Below are positions 1-8,724 of a DNA stretch of 64,000 nt, one piece after another (position 1 is the stretch's first letter; the number at the start of each line of letters is the position of its first letter). The notes beneath the pieces are model-generated. The model searched no databases and was not told the origin of the DNA. It saw nothing but the letters and a program-made list of their open reading frames with translations. This DNA comes from Deltaproteobacteria bacterium. GTDB lineage: Bacteria > Desulfobacterota > Syntrophia > Syntrophales > JAFGHS01. The stretch covers positions 47,457-111,456 of the forward strand of contig JAFGLN010000015.1 in assembly GCA_016928025.1 (NCBI GenBank), written 5' to 3'. Made by a program: the position numbers and the translations under genes.

Positions 1-93
1 CTAATGCTGATCAAATCGGGCATCCTTTCTTTTCCAACCGGGAGCAACTCATGAAACGGGTCTGTGTACATATTGAACAGGAGGAATATATTA

Positions 94-2562
94 ATGTCCC
101 AAAGAGCGTTGGAAGGTCTTAAAGTTGTAGAATATGCCTCTATGGTTTCCGGCCCCTATTGCGGCAAACTTTTAGCCGACATGGGTGCCGATGTCATCAA
201 GGTGGAGCCGCCGGAAGGCGATCCGGCAAGGGCCTGCGGACCCTTTCCGGACGGTGTGAAAGATCCGGAAAAAAGCGCCCTGTTTCTCTATAACAACACG
301 AGCAAGCGGGGCATGATCCTTGATATCGAACAGCCGGCGGGGCTGGCCGCATTCAAAAAGCTTCTCCTCTGGGCGGACGTTTTCATCGACAATCAGCCGG
401 GGACATATTTTGAGCAGCTGGGACTCAGCTGGAATGAATTGCAGAAATTAAACCCCGGACTCGTTTACTGCTCCATTACCCCTTACGGACGCACAGGTCC
501 CCGAGCCAACGCCAAAGGAGACGATCTCACCCTGATGCATGCCGGCGGCGAGGCCAACCTTCTGCCCGTCCGTTCCGCTGATTTGTCTTTGCCACCCGTA
601 AAAATCGGCGGCTATCAGGTCGGGTACACGGGGGCCCTACAGGCAACCGTTGCCGTCATGGCGGCATTTCTGGATAAGATAAGGACAGGCAAAGGCAGGA
701 TGATCGATATATCCTTACAGGAGGTGATCATCAATCTGCTTCTCGGCGTCTTTCACAGCAGCCGTTACGACGGAATGACATGGTGCCGGGTGCCCGATCG
801 CCCGCCAGCCATGGGCCGGATGGAAACGAGTGACGGGTACATCGTCCTGGGTGCTTTGGACGATCATCATTTCCACGCTCTCCGGGAACTCATCGGTATG
901 CCCGACTGGCTCAAGGACGACCGCTGGGACGATCGGGTCTGGCGGACCACCCATTTGATGGACATTGCCCAGCAACTTGACGACTGGATGAAGAAGCAAA
1001 AGAAAAAAGAAATCTGCAAAAAGATTTCTGCGGCAGGCATCCCCTGCGGGCCTGTGAATTCGGCCAAGGATGTCATGGAGTATGACCAGTATCAGGCCCG
1101 AGGCTATTTTACCGAGGTCGACCATCCCCGAGCCGGGAAATATCAATATGCCGGATGGCCTTTTAAAATGACCGCTTCACCGCCCCAAGCATACCGTCCG
1201 GCACCGCTTTTAGGCCAGCACACCGAAGAGGTTTTTCAAGAAATCATCAACAAGAGTGGGGCGTCAAATGTCCAATTGACCGTCGAATGGTCCAATCCGG
1301 TCAAGGCCCTGAAAGACCCCGTTTTTGATCGATATCAGAATCTGCCGTTGAAAGGGCTGCGGGTCCTTGAATTTTGCTGGGTTTGGGCGGGGCCTTATTC
1401 GACGATGCTTCTGGCCAATCTCGGCGCCGAGGTCATCAAGGTCGAAGGGCATACCCGTACGGACCTCATCCGTCGCGCCGTCAAGTGGCCGCGGGAAGAA
1501 CCGGAATCCACGAGGTTGCCCCTCAATCAGGGTATGAGCTATAACTCCATCAACCGTAACAAAAGGAGCATCACCCTCGATCTGAGCAAAAAAGAAGGTG
1601 TCGAGCTGGCCAAAAAACTCGCCGCCATGAGTGACATTGTCATCGACAATATGCGGCCCGACGCCATGATCAAAATGGGTTTGGGTTATCAAAACCTGAA
1701 GGCTTTAAAACCGGACCTCATCGTCGTTTCCACGTCCGGCCGGGGCCATGAAGGACCGGAATCGAAATATCTCGGTTTTGCGACCATCCATCAAAGCATC
1801 GGTGGATACACTTACCTATCCGGCCATCCGGAAGATCATCCCACCCACGGCTCGCCGGGAAATACGGATGTCATCAATGCCGTCACAACGGCTTTCGCAA
1901 CCCTGGCTGCCATCCATCATCGCATCAACACCGGCGAGGGTCAATTCATCGATTATTCCCAGTGTGAGGGCGTCACGTCCATCATGGGTGAAAAGCTGCT
2001 GGGTTATTTGATGACCGGTGAAATCCCCGAGCGGATGGGCAACGCCCATCCCGAATACGCCCCCCATAACGTCTATCAGTGCTGGGGCGTCGATCGTTGG
2101 CTTGCTTTGGAATGCCACAAGGATGAGGAATTCCAGGCGTTGGCCGGCGTTATCGGAAAGCCGGAACTGGCCGATGATCCTCGCTTTGCCACCATGGCCG
2201 CCCGCAAGAAAAATGAAAAGGAACTGGATCAGTTGATCACGGCCTGGACCCGGCAGCGGGACCGGGACTGGATGGTCAATGAATTCATGGCCACCGGACT
2301 GGCCGTTGCCCCGTCCCGGGACGGGAAAGACATTTATGCCGACCGACATCTGCAGGCCAGGAATTTCTTCGTGTCCATCGATCATCCCGAACGGGGTGAG
2401 CTCATGATGGCCGGTCCCCCCTGGAAGCTCAGCGGCGGTGAGATGCCCGCCATTCACGCGCCTCTTCTGGGCGAGCATAACGACCTGGTCTTCAAGGAAC
2501 TCCTTCATCTGACGGACACGGAACTGGCAGAGCTGCGCAAAAAGGGCATTATCATGAAATAG
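94..2562 (+). CDS. Tandem class III (CaiB/BaiF) CoA-transferase fusion
   Basis: Two family III CoA-transferase domains are fused in one chain of about 822 residues; members usually have about 400 residues and act as dimers, so this is a covalent pseudo-dimer. Family III enzymes move CoA between carboxylic acids through an aspartyl intermediate. Both halves begin with the typical segment (LKGLRVLEF/LEGLKVVEYASMVSGPY, then LGAEVIKVE). The N-terminal half keeps an Asp at the expected catalytic site (D143-D144, in GDDLTLMHA). The C-terminal half has GFATIHQ there, with Ala563 instead of Asp, so only one half looks catalytic. The ATG at 94 is chosen over an upstream in-frame GTG at 64 because AGGAGG lies just before it. 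The physiological acid is unknown. Confidence 0.88.
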   Translation: MSQRALEGLKVVEYASMVSGPYCGKLLADMGADVIKVEPPEGDPARACGPFPDGVKDPEKSALFLYNNTSKRGMILDIEQPAGLAAFKKLLLWADVFIDNQPGTYFEQLGLSWNELQKLNPGLVYCSITPYGRTGPRANAKGDDLTLMHAGGEANLLPVRSADLSLPPVKIGGYQVGYTGALQATVAVMAAFLDKIRTGKGRMIDISLQEVIINLLLGVFHSSRYDGMTWCRVPDRPPAMGRMETSDGYIVLGALDDHHFHALRELIGMPDWLKDDRWDDRVWRTTHLMDIAQQLDDWMKKQKKKEICKKISAAGIPCGPVNSAKDVMEYDQYQARGYFTEVDHPRAGKYQYAGWPFKMTASPPQAYRPAPLLGQHTEEVFQEIINKSGASNVQLTVEWSNPVKALKDPVFDRYQNLPLKGLRVLEFCWVWAGPYSTMLLANLGAEVIKVEGHTRTDLIRRAVKWPREEPESTRLPLNQGMSYNSINRNKRSITLDLSKKEGVELAKKLAAMSDIVIDNMRPDAMIKMGLGYQNLKALKPDLIVVSTSGRGHEGPESKYLGFATIHQSIGGYTYLSGHPEDHPTHGSPGNTDVINAVTTAFATLAAIHHRINTGEGQFIDYSQCEGVTSIMGEKLLGYLMTGEIPERMGNAHPEYAPHNVYQCWGVDRWLALECHKDEEFQALAGVIGKPELADDPRFATMAARKKNEKELDQLITAWTRQRDRDWMVNEFMATGLAVAPSRDGKDIYADRHLQARNFFVSIDHPERGELMMAGPPWKLSGGEMPAIHAPLLGEHNDLVFKELLHLTDTELAELRKKGIIMK

Positions 2563-2581
2563 CTGTTGTCGTCGGGGAATG

Positions 2582-3841
2582 TCAATTCTGCATCTCGACG
2601 GCCCAGCGATCGTATCGGAGGAGAAGCAGCAATCCGGGCAAGGCCAAGGCTGCACAAATCACGAAAAATATGATCCAACCCGTAGCCTCGGCAAGGTATC
2701 CTGTCGGCGCCCCTGTCACATAGCGACTTACGGCCATCAGGCTGCTCAGGAGGGCATACTGGGTCGCCGTAAATTTTCTGTTGCATAAGCCCATCAGCAG
2801 GGCCGTATAAGCCGCCGTCCCCATGCCGCCGCTGAAATTCTCCGTACCGATCACCAGGGCAAGAGCCGAAACCTGCCGGCCGGTAAATTCCAACAGAATG
2901 AAAATCAATGTAGAGATAGCCTGCAAAATGCCGAAAACCAGAAGCGATGTTTTCAGACGCCACTTGACCATGACGGCGCCTCCCACCAGGGCACCGACGA
3001 TGGTCGCCAGCATGCCGAATCCTTTGTATACGGCACCCAGTTCGGTGCGCGAAAAACCGATATGCTTTAATATGTATGGCGTTGTCATCTGCGCCGCCGC
3101 AATATCCCCGATTTTATAGAGGATGACGAACAGGAGGATCTCAACGGCCCCCGGTCTTTTGAAAAATTCCACAAAAGGAATGACGGCGGCCTCGTAAAGA
3201 TTTTTCGGCGGCTCGACGGAGACGGCACGTGGATTTGCCTTCAGAGGCTCCGGCGAAAGGAGGGCGGCGATACAGCCGATGACCATCGAAAGCCCCATGA
3301 TGAGATAAACGATTCGCCATGAGATGTGGTCCGAAAGAATCAAGGCGAGGGCACCGCTGACAAGGAGGGCCATTCTGTAACCCATGATCCAGACGCCGGA
3401 GCCCGCCCCCCGTTCCTGAGGATCAAGATATTCCGTCCGATAGGCGTCCAGAACAATATCCTGACTCGCACTAAAGAAGGCAATGGCCACGGCCATCAGC
3501 GCAACCATCAACGGCATGGACGACGGATGAAAAAAACCCATGGCAGAAATCGTCAGAATCAGGACAAGCTGTGTGATGATGATCCAGCCGCGCCGCCTGC
3601 CCAGAAACGGCGGGACATATCGGTCCATCAACGGCGACCAGACAAACTTAAACGCATAGGGCAAACCGACAAGAGAATACAGGCCGATGGTTCTGATATC
3701 GACGCCCTCCGCAACCAGCCAGGCGGAAAGTGTTGAACCGGTGAGCGTCAGGGGCATGCCGGAGGCAAACCCCAAAACCAGCATCAGGATCATTTTCTTG
3801 CTGAAATAGACTCTGATAAAGGACAAAGGCTTTCGGTTCAT
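2582..3841 (-). CDS. ampG: AmpG-like muropeptide MFS permease
   Basis: This 419-residue protein has about 12 hydrophobic segments and resembles the AmpG/PAT branch of the major facilitator superfamily, which imports anhydro-muropeptides (GlcNAc-anhMurNAc peptides) for cell-wall recycling. The N-terminal SGMPLTLTGSTLSAWL stretch, the KFVWSPLMDRYVPPFLGRRRGW loop and the SASQDIVLDAYRTE motif are typical of AmpG. The start codon overlaps the stop of the upstream C26 amidohydrolase gene by 4 nt (ATGA), so translation is probably coupled and both should be read from the promoter near 4743-4771. The substrate is inferred from the family. Confidence 0.85.
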   Translation of the reverse strand: MNRKPLSFIRVYFSKKMILMLVLGFASGMPLTLTGSTLSAWLVAEGVDIRTIGLYSLVGLPYAFKFVWSPLMDRYVPPFLGRRRGWIIITQLVLILTISAMGFFHPSSMPLMVALMAVAIAFFSASQDIVLDAYRTEYLDPQERGAGSGVWIMGYRMALLVSGALALILSDHISWRIVYLIMGLSMVIGCIAALLSPEPLKANPRAVSVEPPKNLYEAAVIPFVEFFKRPGAVEILLFVILYKIGDIAAAQMTTPYILKHIGFSRTELGAVYKGFGMLATIVGALVGGAVMVKWRLKTSLLVFGILQAISTLIFILLEFTGRQVSALALVIGTENFSGGMGTAAYTALLMGLCNRKFTATQYALLSSLMAVSRYVTGAPTGYLAEATGWIIFFVICAALALPGLLLLLRYDRWAVEMQN

Positions 3842-4629
3842 GTTTTTGGCATCGCTGCTTGGATAAAGGCACGGAAAATATTTTTTTGCAGCGCCTCATT
3901 CTGCATCCTCTCAGGGTGCCATTGAACCCCCAGAACAAATCGGGCGTTTCCAGCCCACGGCGAATCAGGCATCGGTTCGATCGCCTCTATGATTCCATCC
4001 TCCGACCAGGCGGAAGCGCGAAGCCCCCGCCCAAGCCGCTCCGGATGCACCGCTTGATGATGGACGGAGTTCGTCGTGAAGACCTCATCCGGAGATGCAT
4101 CAACGGTGCGGGCAACCAGGCTGCCTTTCTCCAGGATAACGGCATGACGAAAGTCTGCTCCCGGCTCGTCTTTTCTGTCTCTCCCGGAGTGAGGGATAAC
4201 CGGCCGGCCGGCCGGGACATTCCATTCCGTTTTGATATCCTGAACCAAGGCACCGCCCAAGGCTATGTTGATGAGCTGACAGCCGCCGCAAATGCCGAGA
4301 ACGGGCAGTTCGGTCTCCTGCAAGACGATTTTGGCAAGCTCCATGTCAAAGCGGTCCTGGCGCTCGGGATTCAATTCGTTTTCCGGCTGCGGTCGGCCGC
4401 CATAGTTATCCGGCCGGTAATCCGCACCACCGATAAAAACCATGCCGTCCAGAAGCCCTAAAATCTGCCTCACTGCATCTAAATCGTTACAAACCGGCAG
4501 GCAGAGCGGTATCCCGCCGGCACCGGCTACGGCATCCGAGTAGGCCATCGGCACCGACAGCCTGAAGCGTCCCGATGAACCAATGGACGCCATCGACATG
4601 TTGAGTCCGATGAGGGGATTGTCGGCCAT
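3838..4629 (-). CDS. Peptidase C26 / gamma-glutamyl hydrolase (class I GATase fold)
   Basis: A 263-residue class I glutamine-amidotransferase-like hydrolase related to PuuD and gamma-glutamyl hydrolases, which cleave gamma-glutamyl amide bonds. Visible motifs are the oxyanion and nucleophile segment GICGGCQLINIALGG, with Cys114 as predicted nucleophile, the HHQAV stretch and the C-terminal GVQWHPE carrying the catalytic His and Glu. The start at 4629 is preferred because a long upstream extension lacks family similarity and AAAGGAT precedes this ATG. It is the first gene of a two-gene operon with ampG. Acting on a gamma-D-glutamyl bond of recycled muropeptides would fit that neighbour, but this is inference; gamma-glutamyl-GABA or folate polyglutamate remain possible substrates. 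Confidence 0.85.
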   Translation of the reverse strand: MADNPLIGLNMSMASIGSSGRFRLSVPMAYSDAVAGAGGIPLCLPVCNDLDAVRQILGLLDGMVFIGGADYRPDNYGGRPQPENELNPERQDRFDMELAKIVLQETELPVLGICGGCQLINIALGGALVQDIKTEWNVPAGRPVIPHSGRDRKDEPGADFRHAVILEKGSLVARTVDASPDEVFTTNSVHHQAVHPERLGRGLRASAWSEDGIIEAIEPMPDSPWAGNARFVLGVQWHPERMQNEALQKNIFRAFIQAAMPKT

Positions 4630-4661
4630 ATTACGTATCCTTTTATGAGATCGTTTCTTTA

Positions 4662-4704
4662 CCGGCCGGGAGCAGAAAACGTTCCGTTTTCTGCTCCCGG
4701 CCGG
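4662..4704 (-). promoter_or_regulatory. Perfect 20-bp leader hairpin upstream of the C26-ampG operon
   Basis: The arms 4662-4681 and 4685-4704 are exact reverse complements with a 3-nt loop. The hairpin lies between the predicted promoter (4743-4771) and the C26 start codon, so it would be transcribed in the 5' leader. No uridine run follows on either strand, so a simple intrinsic terminator is unlikely. An attenuator, a stability element or a protein-binding palindrome are alternatives. Confidence 0.7.
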
Positions 4705-4742
4705 ACCGCTTTGCAACTGACATGACCATTTAAAGCTTTGCC

Positions 4743-4771
4743 ACTATAAGAGAACAGCGTAACTGTGTCAA
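4743..4771 (-). promoter_or_regulatory. Sigma-70-type promoter of the C26-ampG operon
   Basis: On the minus strand a perfect -35 TTGACA (4771-4766) is followed by a 17-nt spacer and -10 TATAGT (4748-4743). Short ACAGT/ACTGT repeats flank the -35 box (4761-4788) and could be an operator. The leader to the ATG at 4629 is about 105 nt and contains the hairpin at 4662-4704. Confidence 0.7.
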
Positions 4772-4964
4772 CAGTCACATACAGTGAGACTTAAAATAAT
4801 TAGTCTCTCCATACCTTATTTGAGCCGGGTCTAAAAATTGATCAGGCAGGAGGCACCAATATATCAGGTGTAGGAATGTTGAAACAAATTTGATAAACAT
4901 CAGGAAATTGTTTTTCCGCTTTAAAGAAATACGCGGACAGGCAATCGAGTTCACAGCATACAAA

Positions 4965-5462
4965 TCAGTTCGTATATTTTTGTAGAGCTTTGAAGGCGTA
5001 AACGTCGTGGTTCAAAAGCTCAGCCCCAAACTGGATGTCATCCTCCGATTCAACAGCCCACTTGGGGAGGCATTTGATGTGAATCGGCCAATGATGGTCA
5101 GGCAAATGAAATATAATGCAGAGCTCGGAGGTTTTGCCATCTTTCGGGATTTCCAGCGTCGCATCTTTGGGAACAGACAATCGGACTCCCAAAAGCGAAA
5201 TATCAAGGATGGCACCCTGCTCAAAGTCTCTTCTGTGCCAAGACGGCTCACCGATGAAAGCATGAAGACGGGTGGGCTTCCGTTCAAGTCGCCGACGATT
5301 CGCGGCGCGATCCCCCTCGGCTTTATGTTCCTCCAGATACCGGCCGACAATGGATTCGACAACTGAGGAAATGCTCTGATTTTTCTTCATCGCAATATTT
5401 TCCAAAGCCCATCGCATTTCTGGCGTTGTCTGAATATAAATAACATTGTTTTTTTCTTCCAT
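4965..5462 (-). CDS. Ribbon-helix-helix-like N-terminus fused to PilZ domain
   Basis: A 165-residue protein. Residues about 5-46 (VIYIQTTPEMRWALENIA, then SISSVVESIVGRYLEEH) look like a CopG/MetJ-type ribbon-helix-helix. Residues about 56-160 look like a PilZ c-di-GMP receptor: an arginine-rich entry RRRLERKPTR (56-65), DISLLG at 87-92 matching the D/NxSxxG motif, and a final FGAELL strand. A DNA-binding fold joined to a c-di-GMP sensor suggests a regulator that responds directly to c-di-GMP; neither activity is proven. The ATG at 5462 is chosen over an in-frame GTG at 5471 because AGGGTG sits at good spacing. No partner gene is adjacent. Confidence 0.75.
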   Translation of the reverse strand: MEEKNNVIYIQTTPEMRWALENIAMKKNQSISSVVESIVGRYLEEHKAEGDRAANRRRLERKPTRLHAFIGEPSWHRRDFEQGAILDISLLGVRLSVPKDATLEIPKDGKTSELCIIFHLPDHHWPIHIKCLPKWAVESEDDIQFGAELLNHDVYAFKALQKYTN

Positions 5463-5792
5463 GATTGTCACCCTATCCTGAATAAATTACTTTTGTAACA
5501 AAAAGACAAGCACAAATCATACCCATATCATAGCTGTCGAATATTTATCGGTCACTGACTTGAACAAACCATGCCGGAAGATTGATATTGCAAACATTTC
5601 CGACACCGGTTAAAAAGAATCGCCCATCGGACACCATCAGATTAGATGACTTTCAGATAGCTTTCTGATATGAAAACGGAAGCAGGAAATCCGGCTTCCA
5701 AAACATAAGAATGAGAATGGCGATTTTATCAAACCGTTCTGCCGTAGAATATAACTTATTCGCGGGAATCAATATTTGAGAAGGAGCAAATC
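5463..5792. other. Intergenic region between PilZ gene and SDR gene
   Basis: No coding sequence is visible in this 330-nt divergent spacer. It holds a 17-nt sequence at 5590-5606 of the form TGCAA-N6-CCGACA that resembles the repeated motif at 60638 and 60750, and a weak 6-bp stem (GGAAGC/GCTTCC, 5678-5699). A possible -10 (TATAAC, around 5750) precedes the SDR gene, but its -35 is poor. Nothing else stands out. Confidence 0.4.
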
Positions 5793-6575
5793 ATGAAAGA
5801 TCTTTTTAACGTCAAAGGCAAAATAGCCGTCGTGACAGGCGGGGGCCGTGGTATTGGGTACATGATTGCCAGAGGTTTCGTTGAATCAGGCGTCAAGGTT
5901 TATATCTCTTCGCGAAAAGCCGCCAATCTTGAGGCGGCGGCCAAAGAGCTGTCCAAGGAGGGGGGGCAATGCGTCGCTATTCCCGCCGATTTGTCTAGGG
6001 AATCAGGGGCCAAGAAACTGGGCGACGCCATCAAGGAACGGGAAGAAAAAATTCACATTCTTGTCAACAACGCCGGCGCGACCTGGGGGGCGCCTTTTGA
6101 GGAATTTTCCGATGATGCCTGGGAACGGGTCCTCAACATCAACGTGAAGGGACCTTTCTTCGTCACGCAGGCACTCATGCCTCTTTTGAAAAAAGCAGCC
6201 ACACCGGAAGATCCGGCCAGAATCATTAACATCGGTTCCGTTGCCGGATTTACGACGGGAGGGGTCGCGTTCTCCTATGGCCCCAGTAAGGCAGCCGTCC
6301 ATCATATGACGAAAAATTGGGCCTGTCAGTTCGCCAAAGACTGGATTACCGTCAACGCCATTGCGCCAGGCGCTTTTCCCAGTAAAATGATGGCCTTTAT
6401 TACGGATAACGATGAAGCACGTAAGGCCATTGAGGCCAGGATTCCCTTAAATAGAATCGGTTCGCCTGATGATGCCGCCGGTTTGGCAATTTTCCTGAGT
6501 TCCAGGGCGGGTGCCTATTTGACCGGCACTGTTATCCCCCTTGACGGCGGCAGTCTGATTCGGTCCGGAGAATAG
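5793..6575 (+). CDS. Short-chain dehydrogenase/reductase (FabG-like SDR)
   Basis: A classical 260-residue SDR that should oxidise or reduce an alcohol/carbonyl pair with NAD(P)(H). Motifs are the TGGGRGIG dinucleotide loop (residues 15-22), NNAG at 92-95, the catalytic Ser149, Tyr162 and Lys166 (YGPSK), and the C-terminal TGTVIPLDGG. A good ribosome binding site (GAAGGAG) precedes the ATG. It stands alone, so the substrate cannot be told from context; relatives include beta-ketoacyl-ACP/CoA reductases and sugar or steroid dehydrogenases. Confidence 0.88.
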   Translation: MKDLFNVKGKIAVVTGGGRGIGYMIARGFVESGVKVYISSRKAANLEAAAKELSKEGGQCVAIPADLSRESGAKKLGDAIKEREEKIHILVNNAGATWGAPFEEFSDDAWERVLNINVKGPFFVTQALMPLLKKAATPEDPARIINIGSVAGFTTGGVAFSYGPSKAAVHHMTKNWACQFAKDWITVNAIAPGAFPSKMMAFITDNDEARKAIEARIPLNRIGSPDDAAGLAIFLSSRAGAYLTGTVIPLDGGSLIRSGE

Positions 6576-6624
6576 GAAAACGACGTTCAAGAACCAAGGC
6601 ATTAGGTTCAAGGTTATTCAAAAG

Positions 6625-6659
6625 GGTATGGGGAGAGATTGACAATCTGTCCCCATACC
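6625..6659. terminator. Palindromic hairpin between convergent SDR and ettA
   Basis: A 35-nt near-perfect palindrome (one G-G mismatch) lies between the ends of the convergent SDR and ettA genes. Its place suggests a bidirectional terminator, but no strong U-run follows on either strand, so efficiency is uncertain. Confidence 0.5.
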
Positions 6660-6774
6660 ACTCAGATCTTTTGGCGGATCTTCCAAATTTTCCATCGCCA
6701 AATCCTTTGTTTTGAACCGTTATCCTGTAAGGATTCGCTGGATTGCCCTATTATTATTAATTTAGCCCTAAATC

Positions 6775-8460
6775 CTATCCCCGGACAAGACGGCGATATT
6801 TAATGCGGTGGGGTTGGCCGGCGGCGGAACCGAGGCGCGCTTTGCGGTCCGCCTCGTATTCGGTGTAATTACCGTCATACCAACAGGTTCGGCTTTCGTC
6901 CTCAAAGGCAAGGATGTGGGTCGCGATCCTGTCCAGAAACCACCGGTCGTGGCTGATGACCAGGGCGCAGCCGGCGAAGTTGTCGAGGGCCTCTTCAAGG
7001 GCGCGCATAGTATTGACATCAAGATCGTTGGTCGGCTCGTCGAGGAGCAGGACATTGGCGCCCTCCTTGAGCATCCGCGCCAGATGAACACGGTTGCGCT
7101 CACCGCCGGAAATACCGCCCACTTTTTTTTGCTGATCCGTACCGGAAAAGTTGAAACGCGCTACATAGGCCCGCGAATTGATGAGCTTACCGCCCAGCGG
7201 GATCATCGCCTGACCGTCGGATATGGTTTCCCAGATCGTTTTATCGGGATTCAGAACGTCCCGGCGTTGGTCCACATAGGCAAGTTTGACGGTCTCGCCG
7301 ACCCGGATCATTCCCGAATCGGGCTGTTCCTGATTCGTAATCATCCGGAAGAGAGTCGTTTTCCCCGCCCCATTGGGACCCACGATTCCCACAATCGCGC
7401 CGGGGGGCAGAGCAAACGTCAGTCCTTCCATCAGGAGCTTGTCACCATAGCCTTTGGTCACATCCTCCACTTCAATGGCAAACTTGCCGAGGCGGGGACC
7501 CGGCGGGATATAGATTTCCAGGTCAGCGGCACGTTTCTCCCCCTCCTGCCCCAACAGGACCTCGTAGGCATTGATACGGGCCTTCGATTTGGCGTGCCTT
7601 CCCTTGGGCGACATGCTGATCCACTCCAGTTCCCGCTGCAGGGTTTTCTGGTGCTCCGAGGCGGTTTTTTCTTCCTGTTTGAGGCGGATCTGCTTCTGCT
7701 CGAGCCAGGAAGAATAATTGCCCTTCCAGGGGATGCCCTCCCCCTTGTCCAACTCCAAGATCCAGCCGGCCACATTGTCGAGAAAATACCGGTCATGGGT
7801 CACGGCAATGACGGTCCCGGCGTAACGCTGCAAATGCTGTTCGAGCCAGGCGACGCTCTCCGCATCCAGATGGTTCGTCGGCTCATCCAGCAGGAGGATA
7901 TCGGGATTTCTCAGAAGCAGCCGGCAAAGGGCGACCCGCCGTCTTTCACCGCCGGACAGGACGTTGACCGGCATGTCGCCGGGGGGACAACGCAGGGCAT
8001 CCATGGCCATCTCCAGACGGGAATCAAGGTCCCAGGCATCCAGCGCATCCAGTTTTTCCTGGACCCTTCCCTGCTTTTCAATCAGCACGTTCATTTCCTC
8101 ATCCGACATGGGTTCGGCAAATTTCTCATTGATCCGGTTGTATTCGGCCATTAGATCGACTGCTTCCCGAACACCCTCCTCGACAACTTCTCGGACGGTC
8201 TTCGTTTCATTGATGAGGGGTTCCTGTCCCAGATAACCGACCGTGTAGCCCGGCGACAGAATGGTTTTGCCGTTGAACGACTGATCGACGCCCGCCATGA
8301 TGCGTAAAAGAGTGCTTTTACCCGAACCGTTCAGCCCCAGGACACCGATCTTGGCACCGTAAAAATAGGACAAGGAAATGTCCTTGATCACCATTTTCTT
8401 ATCGTAGGTCTTGCTCACACCGATCATGGAATAGATGACCTTGTTCGCTTCATTCGTCAT
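6775..8460 (-). CDS. ettA: Energy-dependent translational throttle EttA (ABC-F ATPase)
   Basis: A 561-residue soluble ABC-F protein, close to the 555 residues of E. coli EttA. It has two nucleotide-binding domains: Walker A GLNGSGKST with signature LSGGERRRVAL and LLLDEPTNHLD in the first, and GPNGAGKTT with ISGGERNRVHLAR and LLLDEPTNDLD in the second. There are no membrane segments. Between them lie the arm insertion and a charged interdomain linker (WLEQKQIRLKQEEK to KSKARINAYE) that in EttA contacts the ribosomal E site and L1 stalk. EttA gates entry into the elongation cycle according to ADP/ATP ratio. The gene stands alone. Confidence 0.93.
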   Translation of the reverse strand: MTNEANKVIYSMIGVSKTYDKKMVIKDISLSYFYGAKIGVLGLNGSGKSTLLRIMAGVDQSFNGKTILSPGYTVGYLGQEPLINETKTVREVVEEGVREAVDLMAEYNRINEKFAEPMSDEEMNVLIEKQGRVQEKLDALDAWDLDSRLEMAMDALRCPPGDMPVNVLSGGERRRVALCRLLLRNPDILLLDEPTNHLDAESVAWLEQHLQRYAGTVIAVTHDRYFLDNVAGWILELDKGEGIPWKGNYSSWLEQKQIRLKQEEKTASEHQKTLQRELEWISMSPKGRHAKSKARINAYEVLLGQEGEKRAADLEIYIPPGPRLGKFAIEVEDVTKGYGDKLLMEGLTFALPPGAIVGIVGPNGAGKTTLFRMITNQEQPDSGMIRVGETVKLAYVDQRRDVLNPDKTIWETISDGQAMIPLGGKLINSRAYVARFNFSGTDQQKKVGGISGGERNRVHLARMLKEGANVLLLDEPTNDLDVNTMRALEEALDNFAGCALVISHDRWFLDRIATHILAFEDESRTCWYDGNYTEYEADRKARLGSAAGQPHRIKYRRLVRG

Positions 8461-8503
8461 GGGCCTTTAATGCCTCCTCACGGTGGGATTCGATATACGG
8501 TGG

Positions 8504-8531
8504 ATTTCAATCCAAGGCGGCGGATTGAAAT
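8504..8531 (-). repeat. 10-bp inverted repeat in the ettA leader
   Basis: ATTTCAATCC (8504-8513) and GGATTGAAAT (8522-8531) form a perfect 10-bp inverted repeat with an 8-nt loop, 44 nt upstream of the ettA start. It may be a leader hairpin or an operator. The rest of the 264-nt spacer up to 8724 shows nothing else convincing. Confidence 0.45.
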
Positions 8532-8724
8532 ATTGCGGCCTCATATCTATCATATGTGAGGACAGAGGTCATGATTTTATTTTTTAAGAACGACTTACGC
8601 TTTGAACGGTTAGGAAGATCCAAAGAAAAGATAGGATGACGCCCGTTGCCCTACGCCGTCAGAAGTAAAATCCAGGGGCAAGGCAAGAGCCAAAGAGTCG
8701 AAGCATCAGAAAAGGTCTATTGAT

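Noticed and set aside
4775..4963. 62-codon minus-strand frame
   Set aside because: Overlaps the promoter region of the C26-ampG operon and lacks any motif or ribosome binding site.
5518..5535. GG-N10-GC spacing upstream of the PilZ gene as a sigma-54 promoter
   Set aside because: Only the invariant GG and GC fit; the flanking bases differ from the consensus, unlike the strong match at 56866-56882.
6808..8154. Plus-strand open frame of 448 codons
   Set aside because: It is antisense to the clearly conserved ettA gene and shows no family motifs.
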